A stretch of 64,000 bases of DNA from Gammaproteobacteria bacterium (lineage in GTDB: Bacteria > Pseudomonadota > Gammaproteobacteria > SG8-11). The stretch covers positions 1 through 64,000 of the forward strand of contig JAHECY010000013.1 of NCBI GenBank assembly GCA_024641505.1. The letters run 5' to 3'. Below are positions 47,038 to 54,705 of this stretch, one piece after another. The notes under the pieces were generated by a model that was not told the DNA's origin, did not search any database, and saw only the letters and a list, made by a program, of their open reading frames with translations. Every line of letters starts with the position of its first letter. Position 1 is the stretch's first letter. The translations under genes were made by a program, and so were the position numbers.

Positions 47038-48644
47038 CAGTTATCCTCCGCTTCGGGTAGTGCGAAGCTAAAACGCGCCCCACCCGCACTATTTTCCTCG
47101 ACTCTGATCCGGCCACCATAACTCTGCACGATACTTTGACTGATTGCCAGGCCCATGCCGATACCCTCCGGTTTGGTAGTAAAAAAAGCATCGAATACAT
47201 CCGCCCCCGGCGGCACACCCGGCCCGGAATCATCTACCATGACATGGACGAAACCGTCAGCGGCATAGGTAGAGATCTCCAACAAACGCTGTTCCGCCAT
47301 GACACCTTCCATGGCATCAATCGCGTTGCGCGTCAGATTCAACAACACCTGCTCGATCAATATTACATTCACGCGCACCATTGGCAAGTGCCCCTGGAGA
47401 TCAAGGCGCAATCTGACATCATGCGACCGTACTTCCACACGTATCAGATCGACAATCCCACGTACCAGCTTACTGAGATTCACCAATTCAATACTCAACG
47501 AATCTTTCTTGGTAAAAGATCGAATATGTTTGATTATCTGCCCGCTGCGCAAGGCCTGCCGTTCAATCTCCCGCAACGCATCCCGCACGTCACCGATGTC
47601 AACAGCCGTGTCTTCCAGCAGACGCAAACAGCTGTCGCTGTAACTGGCAATTGCCGCCAGCGGCTGATTCAATTCGTGGGCGATCTCCGTGGCCATTTCC
47701 CCCATGGTGGACAAGCGGCTGGCATGTGCCAGATTCTGCAGGCGACGCCGGTCCAGAATTTCCATTTGCCGCTGCTCGGTGATGTCCATGCCGGTGAGAA
47801 TTACATACTCAACCGCGCCGCGGGTATCGAACAGGGAAGTGCTGGACCATTTCAATGTATAACGCGCACCGTCCTTTGCCAACAAAACATTCTCGTACTG
47901 ACTGGCGTCATCGGTATGCAGTATCCGGTGAAAAAAATCCTGGCCAAACTCCTCACTGTCCAAACCAGCGGACATTTCACCGATCGAGCGCCCGATGACC
48001 TCCTGACCATGATAGCCGGTGCGGGATTCGAATACCCTGTTTACCTTCTTGATATTACCGTGAGCATCCAACACGATAATCAACGCATCAATGGTATCCA
48101 GTATCGCCCGACTGAATTCATGTTCCATGCGCAGTTCCTGAGCGGTGCGCATATGTTCCGCGATCTCCAGACGCAGCATGGTATTAAGCTCTTTCAGCGA
48201 CCGGGTCCTTTCCTCTATTTTGAGTTCCAACTCATCATAGGCGCGTCGCAGAGCCTCCTCGAAATGTTCACGCTCCATCGCGTAATGAATGGAGCGTTGC
48301 ACGGTGTTACTATCATCCTTGCCACGCACCAGGTAGTCTTGCGCTCCCATGTGCATGGCTGCGGCCGCCAATGCCAGATCGTCCTTGCCGCTCAGGACAA
48401 TGATCGGCAGATCGGAACGTACGTCCTTGATCCGGCCGAAGGCCGCTTGATAATGGGACAGGCTGATGTCGAAAATGATTACATCCACCGGCGTATGACC
48501 CATAAAACGAACGGCGGAATCGATATCCAATTCGCTGTACAGGCAAAACTTCCCAGGCACGAAACCGGCAAGCGTGCTGGTCAGGTACGCGAGATCTTCC
48601 GGTCGTGAGCTCACCAGAAGAATTGTGGTGATGTTTCGTTTCAT
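47037..48644 (-). CDS. REC-PAS sensor histidine kinase (FixL-like)
   Basis: 535 aa, no membrane segment, so a cytoplasmic sensor. An N-terminal receiver-like domain (1-125: ITTILLVSSRPEDLAYLTST, VDVIIFDISLSHYQ, PIIVLSGKDDLALAA, lacking the second N-terminal acid), a coiled coil (about 125-175), a PAS domain (about 175-300: AILDTIDALIIVLDAHGNIK, LTGMDITEQRQME), HisKA with the phosphoacceptor His in EIAHELNQPLAAIAS, and HATPase (NLTRNAIDAMEG, DDSGPGVPPG, IGMGLAISQSIVQSYGG). The FixL/TodS class uses this dimerisation domain. It overlaps the FixJ-like regulator gene by one base. The signal sensed is unknown; no haem-PAS histidine was identified. Confidence 0.9.
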   Translation of the reverse strand: MKRNITTILLVSSRPEDLAYLTSTLAGFVPGKFCLYSELDIDSAVRFMGHTPVDVIIFDISLSHYQAAFGRIKDVRSDLPIIVLSGKDDLALAAAAMHMGAQDYLVRGKDDSNTVQRSIHYAMEREHFEEALRRAYDELELKIEERTRSLKELNTMLRLEIAEHMRTAQELRMEHEFSRAILDTIDALIIVLDAHGNIKKVNRVFESRTGYHGQEVIGRSIGEMSAGLDSEEFGQDFFHRILHTDDASQYENVLLAKDGARYTLKWSSTSLFDTRGAVEYVILTGMDITEQRQMEILDRRRLQNLAHASRLSTMGEMATEIAHELNQPLAAIASYSDSCLRLLEDTAVDIGDVRDALREIERQALRSGQIIKHIRSFTKKDSLSIELVNLSKLVRGIVDLIRVEVRSHDVRLRLDLQGHLPMVRVNVILIEQVLLNLTRNAIDAMEGVMAEQRLLEISTYAADGFVHVMVDDSGPGVPPGADVFDAFFTTKPEGIGMGLAISQSIVQSYGGRIRVEENSAGGARFSFALPEAEDN

Positions 48645-48706
48645 CTACATCAGACCAGAAATTACAGGAGTCACGCTATTGTATCCGGACGGTTATGGCA
48701 AGGATA

Positions 48707-50131
48707 CTATGCGGTATCGGCAACCCAATCCGCCACTCTGGGTACTTCCGCGAACGGCATGTACTGTTTGTTGAAAAATTGCGTAGCTACCTCATCGGCG
48801 AAAAAACCGCCTTTGGCGCTCAATTGAAATCGACGGTCATCCTCCACGATCATGCCGTTATCCTTGAACCAGGCCAATTCTGCGGCAAAAACCGCGCCGG
48901 CATCCTTCCCGGTGCGTGCGCGAAAGCGCGCTTTATCCACAAAAGAATTCTTCAGGGGCAGGATAAAACTGCGCCGCAACTCGTCGTCCGCGTCCCGTAC
49001 CTTGCCGCGATTGACCGACACTTTGCCGGCGTCGATATAACTGTAATACTTGCTCAGATCATGCTCACCGATATTCTGGGTAAATACCCCGCCCAGATTG
49101 GACCAGGACGATACGCCAACGCCGACCACGTCATGCAACCCACAACACCAGTCCCGTAAATAATGTGAAATCATATGCGGTTTTCTGGCAAAAACGCGGC
49201 GTTGATATTCATGGTAGCCGTGCTCCTCGGAAATCAGGATACCCAGATATTTCATCAAAAACACCGCATCCGCCTGCACAAACCGGTCGGGTTGCCGTTG
49301 AAACTGATCGACGATTTTGCCCGGTCGGTCACCGTGCTGTTTGATGCGCAGCCGATATAATTGATAGCCATCCACATCCAGGGTGACGGCCGCCAGCATT
49401 TCCGCGGTTAATTGTTCAATCGTCTGGCCCGGGTAACCGTAGATCAGGTCGATAAAGATATTGTCGAAGCCCGTGGCGCGCATATTGGCGATCGACTCCA
49501 GGGTTTGTCGGTGATCGTGAGCGCGTGCCATGGTGCGCAACACCTGATCATCGAGTGACTGTACCCCCAGACTGATGCGATCCACGCCATAATCTTTCAT
49601 GACGCGCAACCGAGCCAAGCCATCCTCGCCCAACAGAGTCGTGGGTTCCGCTTCCACGGAAAATTGCGTGCATTCACTGAGATCAAAGTGTCGGTGAAAA
49701 GCACTCAGCAAACGCTCGAGCTGTTTCGGTTCAGGATAAGTTGGCGTACCCCCGCCCCAGAGCACGGATTTCACTTTAATGGCATCGACACCCATCTTGG
49801 TGCGGTATAAATCCATTTCCCGCTCAAGATAGTCGATGTACATATCCACTTCACTGCTCTTGCTGCGTGTTTTGGTGATCCAGTGGCAGTAAGTACAACG
49901 GGTGGGGCAAAATGGCACGTGAAGATAGGCGGAAAGCGGGTCCCGACGCCGTTGGGCCAGATTGCTGAACAAGGGTGTCTCATCCATGTCCCGGTACATG
50001 GTCAACGGCGGATAGCCGATTACCGGAAAAAATTTTTCGCCCCGACCCGCGAGAAAACCGGAGTCCTTTAACTCATCGATATTGTAGTGCCGCAATTCCG
50101 CTTGCGCGCGTTTAATCCAGTCTGTTACCAA
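48707..50131 (-). CDS. HemN/HemW-like radical SAM protein
   Basis: 474 aa, TTG start at 50131 (no better in-frame start found). The SAM-cluster motif CxxxCxxC is in YLHVPFCPTRCTYCHWITKT (about residues 76-83), followed by LWGGGTPTYPEPKQLERLL, FSVEAEPTTLLGEDGLARL, GVDRISLGVQSLDDQVL and FIDLIYGYPGQT, the HemN-family order. The C-terminal domain (from about 330) resembles that of HemN relatives. Oxygen-independent coproporphyrinogen oxidase proper is not certain: HemN-like proteins also act in haem breakdown (ChuW/HutW) and as haem chaperones (HemW). No haem genes are near; it lies close to the small-peptide locus, so another substrate cannot be excluded. Confidence 0.78.
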   Translation of the reverse strand: MVTDWIKRAQAELRHYNIDELKDSGFLAGRGEKFFPVIGYPPLTMYRDMDETPLFSNLAQRRRDPLSAYLHVPFCPTRCTYCHWITKTRSKSSEVDMYIDYLEREMDLYRTKMGVDAIKVKSVLWGGGTPTYPEPKQLERLLSAFHRHFDLSECTQFSVEAEPTTLLGEDGLARLRVMKDYGVDRISLGVQSLDDQVLRTMARAHDHRQTLESIANMRATGFDNIFIDLIYGYPGQTIEQLTAEMLAAVTLDVDGYQLYRLRIKQHGDRPGKIVDQFQRQPDRFVQADAVFLMKYLGILISEEHGYHEYQRRVFARKPHMISHYLRDWCCGLHDVVGVGVSSWSNLGGVFTQNIGEHDLSKYYSYIDAGKVSVNRGKVRDADDELRRSFILPLKNSFVDKARFRARTGKDAGAVFAAELAWFKDNGMIVEDDRRFQLSAKGGFFADEVATQFFNKQYMPFAEVPRVADWVADTA

Positions 50132-50465
50132 GTGACACCTGTCTACACCCTGTTCCCCGGAAAAGACTTTGTTATGGCGCGAAATACTTCAGTCTCGCGA
50201 TAACCGTCCCCCTGTGACATGACCGCAGAACTTACCTTTGCGCAGTCTTAAGCCATTCTAGCAGGTTGTGAATTCGATACACAAAGCGCTCGCAAGAAAT
50301 TCGCCCCCTGGAGACTGTATGCCCGTGAAATCACTACCAAAAATCGCGGTCACGGCTGCGCCCATTACCTTTCTGAACGCATGGCATAGGCCGCAACAGC
50401 CAGCACCAGCGCCGCGACCGCCGCACCGGGCTTGCCCGTGCGCCAACCGTTGCAAACCGGTGAGA
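50132..50465. other. Intergenic region between the radical SAM and PP2C genes
   Basis: About 330 bases. The minus-strand part next to the PP2C stop is GC-rich and encodes, in a shifted frame, a short hydrophobic stretch (GAAVAALVLAVAAYAM) ending in RSER before a stop at 50365; no start codon or ribosome site fits it. No terminator or promoter is clear. Confidence 0.3.
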
Positions 50466-51293
50466 TTAGATGAACTGCGCAATAACGACAGTGATATTGT
50501 CGGTACCGCCAAACTCGTTGGCGAGCTGAATCAGACATTTCGCCGTGGTTTCCAGGGAATGCACCTGGGTATGCAGAAACACCTGTTCGATCTGACGATC
50601 ACTGACCATGCCGGTCAATCCATCGGAACAAATGAGAACTTTATCGCCCGGTTCAAAGGAAATCATGGCGACATCAGGTTTCACTGAACCCCGCGGACCC
50701 AAGGCCCGTAATATGATATTTTTTTTGGGTGGGTTACCACTACCGCCGCGTTCCTGCCATTCCTGGTACAGTGTGTGATCGCGCGTCAGCTGGGTCAGAG
50801 CACCGGTACGATAGCGGTAAATACGACAATCACCGACATGGAATACCGCGGCTTTTTGATATTTTTCGAGCATTAACAGACCGGCGACGGTGGTGCCCAT
50901 ACCCGTGCCTTCCGGATAATTACGTTGCTGATTGCAGCCGAAGATGCGGTGATTGGCCGCCATGACCGCGTTGAGCACCGCGTCAAGCCCCATGGGCCCG
51001 ACCTCCATCATCGCGGTATCGTCCCGGTTTATCTGCTGAGTCTGGTCCAACGAGAACTCACGGGTGGCGGTATCGCCGCCGGTCGTCTGCAAGTATTCAC
51101 GAATACTCCTGACCGCCATGGTGCTGGCCACTTCACCCGCCTCGTGTCCACCCATGCCGTCGGCGACGATCAACAAACCAAGGTCCTCATCCAGTAACAG
51201 ACTGTCTTCATTGTTTTTTCGGCGCCTTCCGATATCCGTGGCACCGGCAGCCTGCATTAAACTGTTAGTAACTGAGATCATAGACTCACTCAT
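50466..51293 (-). CDS. PP2C-family serine/threonine protein phosphatase
   Basis: 275 aa. PP2C motifs: ATDIGRRRKNNEDSLLLDED, LLIVADGMGGHEAGEVAST (metal Asp-Gly), GTTVAGLLMLEKYQKAAVFH, VGDCRIYRYRTGALTQLTRD, KVLICSDGLTGMVSDRQIEQ and the last Asp-Asn in EFGGTDNITVVIAQ. Cytoplasmic, Mn/Mg-dependent, removes phosphate from Ser/Thr proteins. Stp1-type phosphatases work opposite Hanks-type kinases and FHA proteins. An FHA protein lies 9 kb away in the exporter operon, and a kinase is not in the window. Start at 51293 or 51281 (both ATG, no strong ribosome site). Confidence 0.92.
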   Translation of the reverse strand: MSESMISVTNSLMQAAGATDIGRRRKNNEDSLLLDEDLGLLIVADGMGGHEAGEVASTMAVRSIREYLQTTGGDTATREFSLDQTQQINRDDTAMMEVGPMGLDAVLNAVMAANHRIFGCNQQRNYPEGTGMGTTVAGLLMLEKYQKAAVFHVGDCRIYRYRTGALTQLTRDHTLYQEWQERGGSGNPPKKNIILRALGPRGSVKPDVAMISFEPGDKVLICSDGLTGMVSDRQIEQVFLHTQVHSLETTAKCLIQLANEFGGTDNITVVIAQFI

Positions 51294-51502
51294 AGTTTCA
51301 TCTCAGAAGCATCCCTACGACTGTAATGCCGTTGACAGGCCCGGCGTTCATATGCCCCTATCTTTAATTCGTACGTATCCACTTTCCCAACCATATAATC
51401 CGCGCAATGTACCCACCACCCTGGCCTGGAATCCCAGACCAAGCCACCGTGGTGGTATACATCGCACCGATTAAGGCTTGCTTGGAAACCACTGCACAAT
51501 GA

Positions 51503-51736
51503 TCAGGTATTGATATTGATGTCACCGAGCTTGGTGTTGTCCATGACATCGCCACCGACGGCTTCCTGATTTTGTTGGGTAAAGGCATTACCGGTCAAGG
51601 CTTCTGACAAACCAGCACCGATACCCATGCTGCCCAGAACACCGGTACCGACACCAACGCCCGCGCTATCGGCATTACCCGTTTGTGAACCAGCTGCTGC
51701 CAAGTTTCCTGCATCACCACCAGATTTTAAAGGCAT
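51503..51736 (-). CDS. Gly-rich small protein, putative exported or modified peptide (copy 2)
   Basis: 77 aa with a strong ribosome site (GAGGAG, 7 bases before the ATG at 51736). It is a paralogue of the 51829-52071 product: both share LKSGGDA-N-A-AGS near the N-terminus and GNAFTQQ/GDAFTHQ, GGxVxDNT and the last seven residues GDININT. The middle (GVGVGTGVLGSMGIGAGLSE) is glycine-rich and hydrophobic, like class II bacteriocins or spacer regions of precursor peptides. No Cys, no Sec signal and no double-glycine leader of usual length. The nearby ATP-grasp, ABC exporter and TolC genes suggest it is a substrate. Function unknown. Confidence 0.75.
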   Translation of the reverse strand: MPLKSGGDAGNLAAAGSQTGNADSAGVGVGTGVLGSMGIGAGLSEALTGNAFTQQNQEAVGGDVMDNTKLGDININT

Positions 51737-51828
51737 GTCATTTCTCCTCTGTATTGAAGTTGCTTATAGATGTACCCATCCCTGGAAAATACTGCTCCAT
51801 AAATTGCTTTTCCTTCGGTATGGATTCA

Positions 51829-52071
51829 TCAGGTATTGATATTGATGTCACCGATGCTGGTGTTGTCGCCCACGTTGCCACCGGCAGCGTTCTGCTCTTG
51901 GTGCGTAAAGGCGTCACCGGAAAGCCCGGCTGCGCCACCGAAACCCGCACCAATCCCTGCCAGTGCACCGACTCCAGCGCCGACACCGGATGAATCTACA
52001 CCACCTGACATTGATCCTGCTTCAGCAATATTCATTGCATCACCACCAGATTTCAGATTTTCTAATCCCAT
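51829..52071 (-). CDS. Gly-rich small protein, putative exported or modified peptide (copy 1)
   Basis: 80 aa; the ATG at 52071 has a strong ribosome site (AAAGGAG). Composition: short acidic N-terminus (GLENLKSGGDAMNIAEAGS), glycine/alanine-rich middle (VGAGVGALAGIGAGFGGAAG), then LSGDAFTHQEQNAAGGNVGD and the end IGDININT. It lies 92 bases upstream of its paralogue in the same direction; the two arose by tandem duplication, since the nucleotide sequence coding GDININT is repeated nearly exactly. Not a known family to me. If it is a precursor, the identical Thr/Asn/Asp-containing C-termini are the natural place for modification or for an export signal. Confidence 0.75.
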   Translation of the reverse strand: MGLENLKSGGDAMNIAEAGSMSGGVDSSGVGAGVGALAGIGAGFGGAAGLSGDAFTHQEQNAAGGNVGDNTSIGDININT

Positions 52072-52207
52072 AATATTTCTCCTTTAGTAAAGGTTTAGTT
52101 GTGTATGATTGGTCATCCCGGTCATTGACCACCAGGGTTCTCGCCTGGATAACATCAATCACACCTTGATCCGGTATATTGGCGTCCTCACCAGTACTAT
52201 TTTCCAT
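52040..52207 (-). CDS. Possible small upstream ORF of the peptide locus
   Basis: A 55-codon frame begins at an ATG at 52207 and ends inside the first Gly-rich peptide gene in another frame (overlap of 32 bases). The first about 40 residues (MENSTGEDANIPDQGVIDVI, then QARTLVVNDRDDQSY) look protein-like and acidic; the rest is forced by the ribosome site of the next gene. It could be a leader ORF coupled to the peptide gene, a third diverged peptide, or chance. The ribosome site is weak. Confidence 0.35.
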   Translation of the reverse strand: MENSTGEDANIPDQGVIDVIQARTLVVNDRDDQSYTTKPLLKEKYYGIRKSEIWW

Positions 52208-52649
52208 ATTACAACTTTCATTTAACTTACATGGACATACTAATCACCCGCGTTAAAAATCGGGCTTCCGAATAAAAACCGGTGCGGGGCACATCTAAAA
52301 TTGCGCGCCAACGCGGCGCAACCGTCCCGAAAAAATAGGCGTAGTCCTGAAAACAGGCTATTTTCCGCGTAAATATTCCGCAATTTACAACATTATTTCC
52401 GCCCTGGAAGGTGATAGCCGAAAATACTCAGGAATCACTCGATTAGATGTCAAGCAACAGCATAAATTGAATCGATGCCCGCGACGCGTTATCACGACAC
52501 TCAAGACACTTACAGCCAGGTGGCAAATCTCGCACATCTTGATTAAGATAACCCCATGACAGGGGGTGTCAGCAAACTTGTACACCCGCCGGCGGCTTTG
52601 ATTACCGGGTAATATTATTACCATCACATATTTTTTACGGAGCTACACC
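52208..52649. other. Divergent intergenic region between the peptide genes and the ATP-grasp gene
   Basis: About 440 bases, AT-rich in parts (52360-52440), holding the promoters of the peptide genes (minus) and of the ATP-grasp gene (plus). A GGAG ribosome site lies just before 52650. An 80-codon minus frame at 52385-52627 has no recognisable features. I cannot identify the promoters with confidence. Confidence 0.4.
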
Positions 52650-53639
52650 ATGGCGGGACCGAAAATAGCACTGTTTGCCAATCACGACAGCAACCAGCTC
52701 AGCGCTTTACATGAGATCCTCGAGGACCAGGGCGCTCGTTCGCAGATGTTTGATATCAAGCTTGGTGGCGACACCGCGCCTACCGTCACCATGGAACAAG
52801 ACCGTCTATGCTGGAATGGCGTGACGTTCGACGATATTCAGGCGATACATGTGCGCTGCACCGCACTCAACACCCTGCCGGTGCTGCCGCCGATGCTCAA
52901 TGAAATGTACGCCACGGAACTCCGTCTCGCGTTCTTGCGCGAACAACACTTTCAGGCAGTGACGTTTTCCTTCTTCGACAATCTCGCCGCGCAAGGCAAG
53001 CTGGTGATAAATCCGCTCACCAGCGCTTATATCGATCACGACTCGAAGTCTCAACTCTATGAAAAACTGCGTGCCTGGGGGTTTGATGCACCCATGTCAT
53101 TAAGCACGAACGATCCCGCACAGGCATCAAAATTTATCGACAGCTACGCTGAAGTGGTGGTCAAGCCGGCGCTGGGCGTGGGTTCCACCCGGGTGATCAG
53201 CCCGCAGGATATGGAACGTTTGCAGGAATTTACCCTGTGCCCGGTCATCATGCAGGAGCGCGTCATGGGTGACACCATACGGGTACACATCGTCGGCGAT
53301 CATGTGGTACTGGCCTTGAAGATCCTCAATGACGGCAACGTGGATTCGAGAACGGAGACCAAAGGTTTCGAGTTTTTTACCATGCCCGAGGAACAACAGC
53401 GTAAAATCACCGACGCCACGCGCCGCTTGGGACTGCGCTATGCCGCCTGGGACATTATCGCCACGGAGCAAGGCCGATACTCTTATCTGGACTGCAATCC
53501 CGGTCCCTATATCATGTGGATCGGGCCGGAAAATGTGCGCCGCGTCTTTACCGAACTCGCCAGATACATGATCACGTTCGCCAACACCGGTTCCCTGGAA
53601 GCAGCCAGCGCTGCGGTGACGCCGGCCACCCGCCACTGA
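52650..53639 (+). CDS. RimK-like ATP-grasp enzyme
   Basis: 329 aa, cytoplasmic. N-terminal Rossmann-like part (KIALFANHDSNQLSALHEIL). ATP-grasp core from about 130: SKSQLYEKLRAWGFDAPMSL, the ATP-binding lysine in AEVVVKPALGVGSTRVISPQ, MQERVMGDTIRVHIVGDHVV, and the metal/ATP residues in YLDCNPGPYIMWIGPENV (D-x-N). RimK relatives join amino acids to C-termini; in graspetide pathways such enzymes make ester or amide crosslinks in small peptides. It lies divergent from the two Gly-rich peptide genes and convergent with a second ATP-grasp-like gene. The substrate is not proven. Confidence 0.85.
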   Translation: MAGPKIALFANHDSNQLSALHEILEDQGARSQMFDIKLGGDTAPTVTMEQDRLCWNGVTFDDIQAIHVRCTALNTLPVLPPMLNEMYATELRLAFLREQHFQAVTFSFFDNLAAQGKLVINPLTSAYIDHDSKSQLYEKLRAWGFDAPMSLSTNDPAQASKFIDSYAEVVVKPALGVGSTRVISPQDMERLQEFTLCPVIMQERVMGDTIRVHIVGDHVVLALKILNDGNVDSRTETKGFEFFTMPEEQQRKITDATRRLGLRYAAWDIIATEQGRYSYLDCNPGPYIMWIGPENVRRVFTELARYMITFANTGSLEAASAAVTPATRH

Positions 53640-53661
53640 ACCAACAACCGGGGACGTGCCT

Positions 53662-54705
53662 CTAGTCCGACGACATCGGTCGGTGTTTGCTCCGCTCCAT
53701 GTCGAACAGCACTGTCAACATGCGCCTCAAGAACAAGGTCGCGCGTTGTTGCGGTCCGGCGGGCCTGGTCGGCAAGGCGTCGGTATCCGGTCGCTGGAGC
53801 AGATGCCGTGCCAGTGTCTCCAGCAGAAAATCACGGTGGGCCGGTGGCAATCCAAGCACTATCGGGTCCACATCGATATCATAGATCCACTGCGTAGCGC
53901 CTTCCGGCACCAATGCAACACTCACCCATTCATGTCCCAGCTTCTCATGCAAGTAGCGCCCGCATTCCCGGGTGTCCAATTCCGGATCTTCCCAGAACGT
54001 TTCCAGCGTTTCCACCGGGTGGTAACCAGGTCCCCGGCACTGCAGATTCAGCAGCGACTTACCCGCGAAATAATAACTCCGTACGTAGGCGCCGGGTTTC
54101 ACGGCGCAGACGATCACCGGCGGCTTATCGGGCGCGCACAAATGCGCAAGCTGGCGCGCGCCGAAACTCTGCCACGCGCCATGACCGGTGGCGGGCCGCC
54201 AAACGGTAAGTTCATGGCGCGCGCAAAACTCTGTTGCCCGCTCCTGATCATTGGTACAGATCATGGGCGGTACCGCGCATCCCAGACGGCGCATTTGTTG
54301 CAATTGTTCGTACTTCATGAAATTGCCGAGCAACGCGCGTAATGGACTGAGGGTAGCTACGCCATGGCGCTGCAGCTCCTGCACCAGGCTCAATATATAG
54401 CTGAATTTCTGTTGATCCAGCACGTGTCCGCTTTGCCACAAACTCCAATCAACAGCGGTGACGGCGCGGGGCACGACCGGGTATTGGTAGCAGAGCCCGT
54501 GGATATAGGCATATTTAAGCTTGCGCAGGTCGATGCCGTCAAAGCGCAGCAGGTCGCTTCCCAATGTCGATAACTGGTTTCCCTCCAATCCCAAATCGAA
54601 GTAGTGGGCGCTGCCGGGCTGCACCCGGTTCAGCGTGTCCACCAGCAGCAGTGCCTGACCTTGCGCGCCATAACCGAAAACGCCTATCGCAGGATGCTTG
54701 ATCAT
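53662..54705 (-). CDS. Degenerate ATP-grasp-like protein
   Basis: 347 aa. The N-terminus (AIGVFGYGAQGQALLLVDTL) and the central part (FMKYEQLQQMRRLGCAVPPM, then LTVWRPATGHGAWQSF, CAVKPGAYVRSYYFAGKSLL, WIYDIDVDPIVLGL) follow the ATP-grasp pattern of the 52650 product, but the usual ATP-binding lysine appears as Arg and the final D-x-N as D-x-D. It may be a weak or inactive relative acting as a partner, or a divergent enzyme. It is the last gene of the exporter operon: its ATG overlaps the TolC-like stop (ATGA), so translation is coupled to the outer membrane channel. Confidence 0.62.
   Translation of the reverse strand: MIKHPAIGVFGYGAQGQALLLVDTLNRVQPGSAHYFDLGLEGNQLSTLGSDLLRFDGIDLRKLKYAYIHGLCYQYPVVPRAVTAVDWSLWQSGHVLDQQKFSYILSLVQELQRHGVATLSPLRALLGNFMKYEQLQQMRRLGCAVPPMICTNDQERATEFCARHELTVWRPATGHGAWQSFGARQLAHLCAPDKPPVIVCAVKPGAYVRSYYFAGKSLLNLQCRGPGYHPVETLETFWEDPELDTRECGRYLHEKLGHEWVSVALVPEGATQWIYDIDVDPIVLGLPPAHRDFLLETLARHLLQRPDTDALPTRPAGPQQRATLFLRRMLTVLFDMERSKHRPMSSD

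Noticed and set aside
47136-48608. A 490-codon plus-strand frame opposite the histidine kinase gene
   Set aside because: The kinase motifs on the other strand are complete; this is a shadow frame.
50258-50512. An 84-codon minus-strand frame and a hydrophobic tail in a shifted frame after the PP2C gene
   Set aside because: Cys- and Gly-rich from GC-rich DNA and overlaps the PP2C gene; the hydrophobic stretch has no start codon. A frameshifted membrane anchor of the phosphatase is possible but unsupported.
51290-51499. A 69-codon frame between the PP2C and second peptide genes
   Set aside because: No ribosome site and no resemblance to the peptides.
52385-52627. An 80-codon minus-strand frame between the peptide genes and the ATP-grasp gene
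   Set aside because: No ribosome site, no domain, and it would occupy the promoter region.
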